A program made the position numbers and the translations under genes. A DNA stretch of 64,000 bases. Origin: Pirellulales bacterium (lineage in GTDB: Bacteria; Planctomycetota; Planctomycetia; Pirellulales; DATAWG01). The notes under the pieces were generated by a model. The model saw only the letters and a program-made list of their open reading frames with translations. It did no database searches and had not been told where the DNA came from. Below, piece after piece: positions 7,601 through 16,023 of the stretch. How positions within the stretch are numbered: the stretch's first letter is position 1; each line of letters starts with the position of its first letter. The stretch covers positions 24,414 through 88,413 of the forward strand of contig DATAWG010000111.1 in NCBI GenBank assembly GCA_036267355.1, in the 5' to 3' direction.

Positions 7601-9893
7601 ATATCGGCGCGGCCAGGGTCCAATGCCGCTGGATTTCGGCGACGAGCGGCGGCACGGTTTCCGGTTCGGCAGACACGAGCGTTTGCACGAGCGACGCCGC
7701 CTCCTGCTCGCGAATCTGCACGAGCGACCACACGCCGATGGCCAACAGCGCAATGATCGACAGGACAATCGCGCCGACGAGTTCCTTGCGCTTGCGTGCC
7801 CAACGCACGGCTCGCTCGACGAATCCGGCCGGCCGGATCGGCAGCGGCTTGCCATCGAGATAAAGCTGCAAGTATTCGGCCATCAGTGCCGCCGATTGAA
7901 TGCGATCGGCCACGCGGCGCTCGGTGGCCCGGGCCACGATTGCCTCTAGATCACGATCGAGGCTCGGGTCGATCGAGCGCAGCGCCGGCACATCTTCTTC
8001 GTGGATGCGATAGGCGAGCTGCGCTTCGTCTTCCGCGTCGCCGAAAAGCCGTTCGCGGGTGAGCAGCTCCCACATCGTGGCCCCCAGGCCGCGAATATCG
8101 GCGGTCGGGCCGACTTTGAGCGTGGCGGCCGCCAATTGCTCCGGCGCGGCGTAACGCAATGTCCCCAGAAATCCGCCCGCACGACTGATCGAAGCCGAGA
8201 TGCTTTCCCCCTTGGCCAGGCCGAAATCCATGAGCACGACGCGCGAACTGTCGGGTGTGAGCACGAGGTTGGCCGGCTTCACATCGCGGTGCATGATCCC
8301 CTGCTCATGAACCGCCTGCACTGCCAGCGCCGCATCGCGCATTACCGTGGCCACCTGCCGAACATATCCGCCCGGTCGATCGTCGGCCACGGCCTCGTCG
8401 GTTAGCGGCGGAAGCAACTGCTTCGTCGCCGGTCGCTCGGCCTTGTCGCGCCGTTTGCGGCTCGCGGCCAACACCGAGCGGGCCCAGGTGAGATTGCTCA
8501 GCGAATCGGCCGAACCGTGCCGATGCGGCCCCGCAAGCTCGCGCCAGATCATTTCCAAATCGCTGCCGGAAACGTACTCCATCGTGTAGTACATCTGGCC
8601 GTCGGGCAGCGTGCCGCTGGAAAACACCTTGATGATGTTCGGATGCTCGCACCGCGCAAGATGACGAATCTCGCGTCTAAATCGCATGAGCGCCACTTCG
8701 TCGCCGGCCAATTCGGCAGGCAGAATTTTTAGCGCCACCAATTGTCCCAGCGACATCTGCCGCGCGAGATACACCACGCCCATTCCACCGCGGCCAATCT
8801 CGGCGAGGATTTCGAAATCGCTTTGCGGCAATTGTTGCGCCGCAGCCGCCGCGCCGTCGGCCGCTTCGCCGGCCGCGGCGCCGGCAAGCGATTCGGCGGC
8901 CAGCCGATCGAGATCGGCTTCATCGATTGCGCGGCTGGTCACCCGGCCCAGCAATTGGGCCAAGGCATCGACCATCGAGCGATCGCGCTCCGTGCGGCCG
9001 GTCGTATAGCTCAGATATTCGACTTGCCGGCCGTTGCGATCGCGATTCAGAAACAGCACCTCTTCGTTCAGATCGGTCTCGCGATACTGTAAGAGCGGAT
9101 CGAGCCGCAACGGCATCGGTCGTCCGGGCCAGACTAGCGAAACCTTTCCCGGCAGCAGCGAAACCGCGGCGGCAGAATCGAAGCGGAGTGGTTCGAGCCG
9201 TTCGCTTTCGAGACCGACGAGCTCGCGCAGCTCGACCTGCGTTTGCCCATCGGCCAGCGCGCGAATGTCGCTGATGAACACCAGCCGGCTGCCGCGCGGG
9301 CCCGCCCAATCGAACACATCGGGGGCCAGCAGATCATTCAGGGCCGGAAACAAAAGCGGCCCCATCTGCTGATCGTAGAACGAATCGAACCGCGCCGCTC
9401 CATGCCCGAACACACCGTTGCGATATTGCACCAGCGCGTCGAACAGTTCCAGCAATGTGCAACTGTGGTCGCCTGCCGGCTGGCCGTCCGGGCCGTTTTT
9501 GATCCGCCGAAACAGGGCCACGATGCCGGCACGATCGCGATGCGGCGTGGTCAGTTGGCTCCACAAATGGCCGAGGGGGTGCGCTCGGGCATCGGTCCGC
9601 GAGCCGAATTCACGGCTCAACTCGCGAAGCATTGCAGTCCATTGTCCGAGCGAGGGCAAGGCCAATTGGGCCAACAATCGATCGATGGCTGGGGCCCTGG
9701 AACGTCCGGCATCGATCTCGTGCAAGTAACAGGCGACCGCCGGAGCCGCCGCCAGCTTCACCAGCGCTTCGCAGAGGTAAAACGCATTGTCGTGCCGCGA
9801 TCGGGCGTCCTTGGCATTGAACGCCCGGCTATAGAGCTGCGCGAGCGGCAGCGGAAGCCGAACCAGATACTCGCGCTGAAACTGCTCAGCCAC
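4686..9893 (-). CDS. Transmembrane Ser/Thr protein kinase with C-terminal FGE/SUMF1-like domain
   Basis: 1735 residues from a GTG start. An N-terminal helical domain (about 1-330) carries RNGVFGH near residue 158, an R-x5-H arrangement like HEPN-type proteins (tentative). The Hanks-type kinase spans about 360-675: glycine loop GRGGMGVVY, VALKIL lysine, HRDVKPANL near 535 and DFGLAKG near 556, so it should be active. A transmembrane helix follows at about 705-725 (LVGAIVLSIIALLAIGVWSL). The extracytoplasmic part contains helical repeat-like stretches and segments such as GYRPICFRPYAAGATAFVA that resemble bacterial tandem repeat domains of planctomycete kinases. The C-terminal 230 residues are a formylglycine-generating-enzyme/sulfatase-modifying-factor fold (FMMGSP, GYRLPTEAEWEYACRAR, DIHGDVWEWCEDRY, LRGGSFLNR). 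In such fusions the FGE-like fold is often a ligand-binding domain; catalysis should not be assumed. Likely a receptor-type kinase. It is divergent from the DUF3592 gene. Confidence 0.93.
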   Translation of the reverse strand: MAEQFQREYLVRLPLPLAQLYSRAFNAKDARSRHDNAFYLCEALVKLAAAPAVACYLHEIDAGRSRAPAIDRLLAQLALPSLGQWTAMLRELSREFGSRTDARAHPLGHLWSQLTTPHRDRAGIVALFRRIKNGPDGQPAGDHSCTLLELFDALVQYRNGVFGHGAARFDSFYDQQMGPLLFPALNDLLAPDVFDWAGPRGSRLVFISDIRALADGQTQVELRELVGLESERLEPLRFDSAAAVSLLPGKVSLVWPGRPMPLRLDPLLQYRETDLNEEVLFLNRDRNGRQVEYLSYTTGRTERDRSMVDALAQLLGRVTSRAIDEADLDRLAAESLAGAAAGEAADGAAAAAQQLPQSDFEILAEIGRGGMGVVYLARQMSLGQLVALKILPAELAGDEVALMRFRREIRHLARCEHPNIIKVFSSGTLPDGQMYYTMEYVSGSDLEMIWRELAGPHRHGSADSLSNLTWARSVLAASRKRRDKAERPATKQLLPPLTDEAVADDRPGGYVRQVATVMRDAALAVQAVHEQGIMHRDVKPANLVLTPDSSRVVLMDFGLAKGESISASISRAGGFLGTLRYAAPEQLAAATLKVGPTADIRGLGATMWELLTRERLFGDAEDEAQLAYRIHEEDVPALRSIDPSLDRDLEAIVARATERRVADRIQSAALMAEYLQLYLDGKPLPIRPAGFVERAVRWARKRKELVGAIVLSIIALLAIGVWSLVQIREQEAASLVQTLVSAEPETVPPLVAEIQRHWTLAAPILRTQFAAAAEGTEEKLNLSLALLPHDPSQVDYLLQRMLAATPTQLRIIRTVLEPSAKELAPKLWAMLATVAASGSTTNSPDSTARAGGEQKPRGELLRIVCALADFDPRNSRWTEIATRAAGDLVAENVLLVGQWQEMLRPVQASLVPPLAAIFADPSRPSGQRDLAIALLSDYAADDPDTLARLVVAANPQQYLGLFPLLSKNRARIVQLMTAELAETTHPDWKDQPLNPAWKAPDAATAKQLTDNQGILADRFAICHTLPLDNFAALAESLRTCGYRPICFRPYAAGATAFVATVWLRDGGDWRAAQDLTFDELKSQDGKQRQSGFWPLDVACYPAAQTTGGRTEARYAALWSRPSPELLDAQLDVGIAGAAAFKQLRTSREQAGYIPHTLDCTPNFAADSQPPLYCAVWLKPRKTVDRESLVYDCGRDRIWYDSKQSPSRVQDDVRLSVAAVDLTAGNASTTNGAGPVPRTTNSLHFAAVWHESPKFISQDVFGLRPDAELKTCQQLAAGAWRPVAATAVVRGGIDREPTLAAVWHLPAVPDATTERLAQEQAMAAATLLRLNQPELVWPLFRHLPDPRLRTDLIHLLSQLGAAPEPLIDRLAAESDVSARRALVLCLGEFKSKQFQPDAWNHLLETLRGLYAEDADAGIHSAAAWTLRHWGYDDDARRIDGDPALRSAGSRGWYTTDHGYTMAIISGPVEFMMGSPNTETDRYKQEETMHRVHIPRSFAMAMKKVSVAQFQQFQPKFSYPIKYSSATDGPIVSVTWFDAVRYCQWLSQQENIPLAQWCYPPLAEIKEGMQLPKDYLSRTGYRLPTEAEWEYACRARAETSRYFGESRDMLDNYAWSFHNSAEGDLGEHAWQLGRLKPNDFGLFDIHGDVWEWCEDRYLPYPELPRSTAAEDVEQSELVIQDTEADRRVLRGGSFLNRAPIVRSAARNRYRASTANYYVGLRVVRTIAPDAAALHAGQ

Positions 9894-10048
9894 GCGTGGG
9901 ATCTCGCACGAAGTTTGTGCCGGGCAACTTTTTAGATAAACGTGGTAATTAAGAGTTTACCCGCCGCGCCGGCCGCGAGCCAATCGGATGGACGAACGGC
10001 ATCCGACGCGGAACACGCAGCGCGTGCGGTTTGCGACAGGAGCCCGCC

Positions 10049-10089
10049 GCGCTAGCAAGGGAATCGGGCTAATCTTCCCTTGCTAGCGC
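10049..10089. repeat. Perfect 14-bp inverted repeat
   Basis: GCGCTAGCAAGGGA (10049-10062) and its exact complement TCCCTTGCTAGCGC (10076-10089) enclose a 13-base loop. The CTAGCGC core recurs in the larger hairpin at 39605-39661, which suggests a related dispersed family rather than a local terminator, since this gap is between divergent genes. Confidence 0.75.
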
Positions 10090-10178
10090 TCCACGTTTTT
10101 CCGCATCGTCGGGCGGTGTATAATCGCGTTCGAGCAGGGGTAGTCTCGCTATGGAAGAGTTGCCGGCGCGCCCCATTT

Positions 10179-10182
10179 GGAG
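10179..10182 (+). promoter_or_regulatory. Ribosome binding site deciding the DUF3592 start
   Basis: GGAG lies eight bases before the ATG at 10191. The frame is open back to an ATG at 10080, but that start falls in the palindrome at 10049-10089 and has no such motif, so 10191 is preferred. Confidence 0.6.
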
Positions 10183-10190
10183 CCGTGCGA

Positions 10191-11339
10191 ATGCCGCTTA
10201 CCTATAAACCGTACAAGCCGCTTGCGTTCAAGAAGTTCGACTACGATTCACACACGCCAAAGACGCCGCCGCGCGAGCCGTCAACGAATGGGCTCATCTT
10301 CGGGGCAATGCTGTGGTCCAGCATCACGCTCGTTTTCGACGTCGTCATGATCTGCGGCGCCGTTCACCAAATCCAGGCATTGGGATTCGCGAAGACGGCG
10401 GGGCAGGTAACGGAAAGCCGCGTCGAGACCGAACCCGACTCCGACGATGGGACTAGCTATAGCGCGAAGATCGTTTACAAGTATCGTGTTGGCGGGCGGG
10501 AGTACGTAGGTGACCGCTACCGTTTCGGAATGAACCTCGGTGATGAGAAGAATGTTCGCCGGCTTGTGGCAGCGCATCCAGTGGACCGGCAAATCAACGT
10601 GTTTTACTCGCCGCGCGATCCGGCTACTTCGGTGCTGAAGACTGGGATCGAGGGAATCGACCTTTTCGGACCAATGGCCATGATGCCGTTCAATGTCATC
10701 ATGGTCGGACTGTGGATGTTGGCGTGCGGAACGTTCTTTCGCCGGCTGCTTCGGATTCCGGCGGCCGGGGCGAAAATCGTCGAGGATGGATATTCGACGC
10801 GCGTGCGACTCGCGCCGAAGTCGCCGCTATTCAATGCTGGAGGCGTCGTGGCAATTGTCGCCTTCATCGGGATTTTCGTAGTCGGATTCAGTTGCGGCGC
10901 GAATCCGCCGATTCCTTTCATGCTTTGGGCTTGGGGCATCATTTTCGGCGCCGGAGCGCTCGCGTACCTGCTGACTTGGATCAAGGGCACGTCCGACAAG
11001 AATCAGTTGGTGATCGACGAGGCCCGCGGCCGGTTGACACTGCCGGCGACATTCGGCCGCACGGAAGCGATCGGGATGCGATTCAAGGATGTCAGCGGAA
11101 TCGAAGTCGAAGCGCGCGCGAAATCGGATGGCGAGGGGGGCGCAAGCTGGACCTTTTCCCCGACCGTGGTTTTTTCCGAACCGGCGAACCCAACTCGCCG
11201 CGAAAAAATCGCCGAGTATTACACTCGGGCGAAAGCCGGGGAACTCGTCGATTGGCTCCGCGAGCGCGTGGGATTGGGTCCGACTCCAGACGCTAACCCG
11301 CGTCAGCAGGCATCCGCGACGGAGTCGCGGTTAACGTAG
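10191..11339 (+). CDS. DUF3592 domain membrane protein
   Basis: 382 residues. A first hydrophobic segment (ITLVFDVVMICGAVHQI) is followed by the soluble DUF3592 region: GQVTESRVETEPDSDDG, then YSAKIVYKYRVGGREYVGDR, then DRQINVFYSPRDPATSVLKTG. Further membrane segments follow (MPFNVIMVGLWMLACGTFF, VVAIVAFIGIFVVGFSCGA, IPFMLWAWGIIFGAGALAYL), ending in a cytoplasmic-looking domain with charged residues. DUF3592 proteins are conserved membrane proteins of unknown function. The stop codon (TAG, 11337-11339) falls inside the first bases of the large palindrome 11336-11423, so the repeat may have set the end of the protein. The gene is convergent with the cytochrome gene and not in an obvious operon. 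Confidence 0.82.
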   Translation: MPLTYKPYKPLAFKKFDYDSHTPKTPPREPSTNGLIFGAMLWSSITLVFDVVMICGAVHQIQALGFAKTAGQVTESRVETEPDSDDGTSYSAKIVYKYRVGGREYVGDRYRFGMNLGDEKNVRRLVAAHPVDRQINVFYSPRDPATSVLKTGIEGIDLFGPMAMMPFNVIMVGLWMLACGTFFRRLLRIPAAGAKIVEDGYSTRVRLAPKSPLFNAGGVVAIVAFIGIFVVGFSCGANPPIPFMLWAWGIIFGAGALAYLLTWIKGTSDKNQLVIDEARGRLTLPATFGRTEAIGMRFKDVSGIEVEARAKSDGEGGASWTFSPTVVFSEPANPTRREKIAEYYTRAKAGELVDWLRERVGLGPTPDANPRQQASATESRLT

Positions 11340-11423
11340 CAGGCACACTCCCGTGTGCCGTCCGCCGCGCTCTGTGCGCGGCGCACAGCGTAGCGCGGAC
11401 GGCACACGGAGTGTGCCTGCTAC
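11336..11423. repeat. Large imperfect palindrome between convergent genes (GTAGCAGGCACACTC family)
   Basis: A 30-base left arm (11336-11365) beginning GTAGCAGGCACACTCCCGTG pairs with a 29-base right arm (11395-11423) ending GAGTGTGCCTGCTAC; the only difference is one extra C in the left arm. The 29-base loop is itself GC-rich with short complementary runs (GTGCGCGGCGCAC). It spans the stop codon of the DUF3592 gene and ends 17 bases before the stop of the cytochrome gene, so it could act as a bidirectional terminator. I believe this sequence is a common dispersed repeat of Pirellulales genomes (from memory, unverified). Confidence 0.85.
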
Positions 11424-11440
11424 GACTCGGCCGGCGCGAC

Positions 11441-14400
11441 CTACTCGCCCGTTTCCACGGTCACGGCCATGACGATCGGGGCCGTCGCGTCGGGGCCTTT
11501 CACCAGTTCGATCGTGTCGATCGAATCCTTCCGCTGCGGATAGACCGCGAAATAGCGAATCTGCTGGTCGCGAAGTTTGAAAGCGAATTTCGAGCCCGGC
11601 ACGTCCACGCGACGAATGTAGTCGGCGAATTGCTCGCCGTTGTAGAGCGGGATGTCTTCCGTTGCCCCGCCCGCATAGTGCAGCCGGACGATCATCGACA
11701 CGGTGTGCCCACGGCTGGATGGATATCCCCAGCCGCTCACGCCGCTCAAGAAATGGATCGCCTTGGCCGGCGTGCTGCAGGGCAAGCTGACGCTCTTGGG
11801 CATCGGGCGGGTCAGTTCGCCGTTCGGACTGTAGAGCATGATCACGTTCGGCGCCGTGCCGCCGCGCGGATCGACCAGATGAAACGGCACGCCGTCGAAC
11901 GTCTTCGGCTCCCAATCGGGAAAGATCAGCCGCTGCTCGTCGGCATCCTTGCTGTAGAACATGCCGCGAACACTCGTGATCGTCGCCACGCGGCCGATCG
12001 GCAGCGGCAGGTATTTGCCTTTCGCCGACAGGAATTCCAAGAGATTCGCCAGGCCATCAGCCCCGAGTTTTTCGAATCCCTCCGGCATCAGCGAGCGCCG
12101 CGTGTTCACCAGCGAATCGATGTTCTCGCGCAGCACGACGTGGTGTTTCCCTTCGGCATCGAGCAGATCGACCGTCGTGCGATTGTCGCCCACCAGCAGG
12201 CCGGCAAACGTTCGGCCATCTTCGGTCGTGAGGTTGTATTGCTGATAGTTGCCCTCGACCGAGCGGTTCGGGTCCAATACGGCGATTAGAATATCGCTGC
12301 GCTTGCGGGCGGCGATGCCGGTGAGATCGGGGGCTATCTTGGCGCCGATATTGCCATGCCGATGGCATTTGGCGCAATTCTGCTCGAAGATGGCTTGGCC
12401 CTTCGCGGCGTCGCCGTGGCGGTCGACTTGCGGCATGAATTGATCGACGACTTTCCTGCGATCGGCATTGGGCAGTCGTCCGCCGCGGGCAAAGACCTTT
12501 TTTGCCCGCTCGGCAAGCGCCGGATCGGCAAGCTGCGAGAGCTTCTGGGCCTGATCGAGCGAAAGATCGCCGAGCGCGACGCGATCCTTTTCCAATCCTT
12601 CGACCAGCGCGGCCGACCATTGCGGACGGCTGAGCAACACGGCCGCTGCCGCCGTCCGGCCGGACTGCGACAATTGATTCCACTGGCCGACAAGCGCGGT
12701 GCCGACGGTGGCGGAATTGCTATGTGAAACGGCGTCCAAAAGCCCCGCCACCAGTTCGGGGCTGCTCTTGGGCGTGATTCCGTCGACCAGCGCGGTAGTA
12801 GCTTCATCGTCGAGGCCGACGGTGACCAATTGGCCGGCGGCTTCGAGTCGAGCTGCATCCGAAGCGCTCGTGTCGGCAATTGTTGCCAAGAGGGTTTTGC
12901 GAATCGCGCCGGCCGCGGCGTCGAATTTATCGCCGGCATGCCAGAGCTTGCCCAGCGCGACGACTTTCATCCGTCCACTCGGCGAAAGGCGGCCCAAAAG
13001 TTTTGATAGCCCCTCGATCGAATCCGCGGAAAGCTCCGGCGGCTTGGCGGCCGGCCAACCCGCGAGCAGCCCAGCTACCGTTGCCTCGGCGACGGTCGCA
13101 TCGCTGCCGCTGAGCGCGCGAAGAATGTCGGCGACGTGTTGGTGGTCCGGGCCGCGGGCAAAATCTTCGGCCACGATGCGGATCGCTTCGGTAAGCCGCG
13201 GGGCGAATTTGGCCTCCGGTTTCACTTTGGCCCTGGCGGCCGCGGTCAGAAATGCGATATTCCCTTTTGCCCCAGCGGCCACGACGGCAATCGGAATCCA
13301 GCGATCGGCGTAGTTCCGCTCTTCGGAAAACATTTGTATCACTGCCGCTTCGCTTGCGGGTGTGGCGGGCATTTCCGATAGCGCCAGCAGGGCATCTTTG
13401 CGCACCAGCGGCTCGGGATCGAACAGCGAACGAGCGGCGAGAATTTTTTCGACCGACCCGGCAGAGTGCGGCAGGCACGCAAGCGCCGATCGCCGCACGC
13501 CTGCGGCAGGATGCTGCAGGCCCGCGACAAGCGCCGCATCCCACTCTCCGCGGTCGCCGGCAAACGCGCCTAAGCCTTGCATCGCTCGCAGCGCATGCAA
13601 CGCGGCGTAGCCCGACCTATCGGGCATTGGAACCGCGGCCCGCGGCGCCGCCGATGTCGGGCCAACTGGAGGCGATGGGCGATGCTGCACGATGTCGGCC
13701 AGATTCCGAAGTATGTCTTTCTTGCCGCGCTCCACGAGCAGCCGCTGCGCTTGCAAGCGCCAGAAGAGGTTTTCATTGCCCAAAGCATCAATGAGTGTTT
13801 GCGGATTGTCGACGTCGAGCTTCGGGTAGACGGGCGTCTTAAAACCGTCGGCGACGATGCGATAGATCCGGCCGTGGGTCTTGTCGCGAAGCGGCGTGAC
13901 ATAGGCGTGGCCTTCGCCGGTCTTGAAGCCATGCGGCGTGGGGTTGTGTTGCACAACCGGGGTATACCAATCGATGAACCATACGGCCCCGTCGGGCCCG
14001 ACCTGCGCGGCGATCGGAGCGGTCCAAGCGTCGGTGCTGGCCATAAGGTTGTAGCCGTCGTGGGCAACGAAACCGCTGGCTTGCGGCGCGAGCCAATCGA
14101 GGTGGACCAAGTGGCCGGTCGGCTCGCACACGAGCGCCGCCCGATCGCAGTAATCGGCGGGAAACGCGTGCGCGGTGAGCAATTCGCAACCGGCGGCGGC
14201 CGTATAGCCGCCGAAATTGTCGACCTGCCGCACGTCGTCGGTCACCGGGTGAAACAGCTTGTGGTCTTCGATGCCGACGACCGCCGGACCATTCCAGCCG
14301 CGAACCGCTTCGTAGTAGCGATTCGGCATGGCGAGAAAGACGGAATGTTCGTTGTTGGCGGTCGAACCGAAGATATCGCCCGCCGGGCCGATGCCCAGGC

Positions 14401-15868
14401 CCCAAGTGTTGTTGCTCGTCTGGCCGAGCGACTCGAACTCGGAGCCATCCGGCCGGAAGCGGAAGAAGCCTTGGCGGAAGCGATGTTCGACGCCGCCGGC
14501 CTTTACCGTGCCGCCGTCGTAGCCGTCGGAGCCATAGATCCAGTTGTCGAGCCCGTAGTGCAAATTCGAAACGCAACCATGCGTATCGCCACGATTGAAT
14601 CCGCTGACGACGGCGCGTCGCACCACGCTTCTTCCCTCTCCCCGTTTGGGAGAGGGGCTGGGGGCGAGGGCCGCCGCGCTCGCGCGGCTATCCTTCAACA
14701 ATAAAATATCCGCTCCAACCGCCACCATCGCTCCGCCGCCGATCGGCAAAACGCTCGTCGGAATGTTCAGGTTGTCGGCGAAGAGCTTGAATTGGTGGTC
14801 GGCGGGATTTGGCGATTGAGTGTCGCTGCAAACGAGGATCTTATCGCCCCCTTCGCGATCCGGATGTTCGTGGATCGTGTTCGGATAATCGGTGCTTTCG
14901 GCGATCCACAGCCGGCCGCGCTCGTCGAACGACATCGCGATCGGCTTGACGATCTCCGGCTCGGCAGCAAACAGTTCGACATGAAACCCTTCGGGCAGAT
15001 GCATGTGAGCGATCGAGTCGGCCGGGTTGAGTGGTTTTTGCACTTCGGAAATGCGCTCGCCTTCGTTGCCCGAACCCTTGTTCGGCCGATAGTTCGGCAA
15101 GCCGACGGCGGTTTGCTCGTATTCGAGCGGTGGGCTGTTGTCGGTCGCTTGGCCGGCGGCCCAGCGGATTCCGCCGGCCAGAAGTTCGTGATAGCCGGTT
15201 TGATTCCAGGTGCGCTCATCGTGGCCCGAGGCGGTGTAGAACACGCGCCCCTTTCCCTGGCGGCGAACCCAGGTCCACGGCTCGTATTGCATGTCGTGCT
15301 CCCGAACCATCAGCACCATGCGATCGTCGCTCAATTCATTGTGGACATAGGTTTCGTCCCAGCTTTCGAAACTGTGCACGCCGCGCATCGCAGGATGCTG
15401 CGCGTCGATGATTCGGGCGCGGAACACGCCGGTTTGGTGCTTCTCGAACCGCCCGCCAATGAGTGCCGTGTAGCGCTGGCTATTGCGGAAGATGTTTGAT
15501 GCGCAATGCACGGCCACGAGGCCATGGCCAGCCTCGACGTAGTCGATCATGGCCCGTTCTTCCGCGGGCGGCAGGTCGCCGCTATCGCCGTAGATGGCCA
15601 GGCAATCGAAATGGTTCAGCTTGTCGGCGTTGAGGTCGTGGATGTTTTGCGTGAACGTCAGGTCGATGCCCATCGGCCCGAGCGCGGCGGAAATCACCTT
15701 GGCGAACACTTCGGGCCGATGATGCCCGGTGCGATCGCCGAGCAAAAGCACATGGATTCGGCCGGCGCCGCTCGCCGCCGGTTCGTGCGCGGCAATCGTC
15801 TCGATGGGCGCGAGCGCAAGGAATGCGAAAATCAGGCAACGAAGCGGCGAGCGGATTTGTAATATCAT
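11441..15868 (-). CDS. PVC-type haem-binding CxxCH protein with ThuA, beta-propeller, HEAT and cytochrome c domains
   Basis: 1475 residues with a signal peptide (MILQIRSPLRCLIFAFLALA). Residues about 37-232 are a ThuA-like domain (VLLLGDRTGHHRPEV, VAVHCASNIF, GKGRVFYTASGHDERTW). About 280-700 is the planctomycete/verrucomicrobial membrane-bound dehydrogenase propeller (HLPEGFHVELFAAEPEIVKP, GRLWIAESTDYPN, THGCVSNLHYGLDNWIYGSD). HEAT-like helices follow (about 730-1120), then a cytochrome c module with CAKCH at about 1165-1169 followed by APDLTGIAARKRSDILIAVL, the Pirellula/Verrucomicrobium haem type. The last 250 residues form a beta-rich, carbohydrate-binding-like tail. Such proteins are expected to oxidise sugars or related substrates in the periplasm and pass electrons to the haem; the substrate is unknown. 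A palindromic repeat is inserted in frame at 14631-14670. The start has GGGGG five bases upstream. Confidence 0.93.
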   Translation of the reverse strand: MILQIRSPLRCLIFAFLALAPIETIAAHEPAASGAGRIHVLLLGDRTGHHRPEVFAKVISAALGPMGIDLTFTQNIHDLNADKLNHFDCLAIYGDSGDLPPAEERAMIDYVEAGHGLVAVHCASNIFRNSQRYTALIGGRFEKHQTGVFRARIIDAQHPAMRGVHSFESWDETYVHNELSDDRMVLMVREHDMQYEPWTWVRRQGKGRVFYTASGHDERTWNQTGYHELLAGGIRWAAGQATDNSPPLEYEQTAVGLPNYRPNKGSGNEGERISEVQKPLNPADSIAHMHLPEGFHVELFAAEPEIVKPIAMSFDERGRLWIAESTDYPNTIHEHPDREGGDKILVCSDTQSPNPADHQFKLFADNLNIPTSVLPIGGGAMVAVGADILLLKDSRASAAALAPSPSPKRGEGRSVVRRAVVSGFNRGDTHGCVSNLHYGLDNWIYGSDGYDGGTVKAGGVEHRFRQGFFRFRPDGSEFESLGQTSNNTWGLGIGPAGDIFGSTANNEHSVFLAMPNRYYEAVRGWNGPAVVGIEDHKLFHPVTDDVRQVDNFGGYTAAAGCELLTAHAFPADYCDRAALVCEPTGHLVHLDWLAPQASGFVAHDGYNLMASTDAWTAPIAAQVGPDGAVWFIDWYTPVVQHNPTPHGFKTGEGHAYVTPLRDKTHGRIYRIVADGFKTPVYPKLDVDNPQTLIDALGNENLFWRLQAQRLLVERGKKDILRNLADIVQHRPSPPVGPTSAAPRAAVPMPDRSGYAALHALRAMQGLGAFAGDRGEWDAALVAGLQHPAAGVRRSALACLPHSAGSVEKILAARSLFDPEPLVRKDALLALSEMPATPASEAAVIQMFSEERNYADRWIPIAVVAAGAKGNIAFLTAAARAKVKPEAKFAPRLTEAIRIVAEDFARGPDHQHVADILRALSGSDATVAEATVAGLLAGWPAAKPPELSADSIEGLSKLLGRLSPSGRMKVVALGKLWHAGDKFDAAAGAIRKTLLATIADTSASDAARLEAAGQLVTVGLDDEATTALVDGITPKSSPELVAGLLDAVSHSNSATVGTALVGQWNQLSQSGRTAAAAVLLSRPQWSAALVEGLEKDRVALGDLSLDQAQKLSQLADPALAERAKKVFARGGRLPNADRRKVVDQFMPQVDRHGDAAKGQAIFEQNCAKCHRHGNIGAKIAPDLTGIAARKRSDILIAVLDPNRSVEGNYQQYNLTTEDGRTFAGLLVGDNRTTVDLLDAEGKHHVVLRENIDSLVNTRRSLMPEGFEKLGADGLANLLEFLSAKGKYLPLPIGRVATITSVRGMFYSKDADEQRLIFPDWEPKTFDGVPFHLVDPRGGTAPNVIMLYSPNGELTRPMPKSVSLPCSTPAKAIHFLSGVSGWGYPSSRGHTVSMIVRLHYAGGATEDIPLYNGEQFADYIRRVDVPGSKFAFKLRDQQIRYFAVYPQRKDSIDTIELVKGPDATAPIVMAVTVETGE
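14631..14670. repeat. Palindromic repeat inserted in frame in the cytochrome gene
   Basis: CCCTCTCCC (14634-14642) and GGGAGAGGG (14648-14656) form a perfect 9-bp stem, followed by GGCTGGGGGCGAGGG. On the coding strand it encodes LAPSPSPKRGEG near residues 400-411, a peptide typical of intergenic repeats read as protein, between two conserved propeller segments. Confidence 0.7.
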
Positions 15869-16012
15869 GAATCCCCCTAGATCGAAGCAATCAGAGCATT
15901 ATCGTACACTGCTCCTTCGGTGGGCACAAATATCCGCTGTCGGTTGCTGCTGTCTGCGACGGTTGGTAGAAATAATGCAGCTCAATTGACGCCCGAATGA
16001 AATCATGTCTTA

Positions 16013-16018
16013 AGGAGC
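16013..16018 (+). promoter_or_regulatory. Ribosome binding site deciding a GTG start
   Basis: AAGGAG stands about six bases before the GTG at 16024. The in-frame ATG at 15997 lies upstream of this site and lacks one of its own, so the GTG is the better start. Confidence 0.6.
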
Positions 16019-16023
16019 CCTGC

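Larger units (their letters stand above)
9894..10190. other. Intergenic region between divergent kinase and DUF3592 genes
   Basis: 297 bases without a convincing gene. It must hold the promoters of both flanking genes, but I could not assign -35/-10 pairs with confidence. The only strong structure is the 14-bp-stem palindrome at 10049-10089. Confidence 0.6.

Noticed and set aside
15944-15972. TTGCTG and TAGAAA as a promoter for the lysine-rich protein gene
   Set aside because: Both boxes are poor matches and equally good pairs occur by chance.
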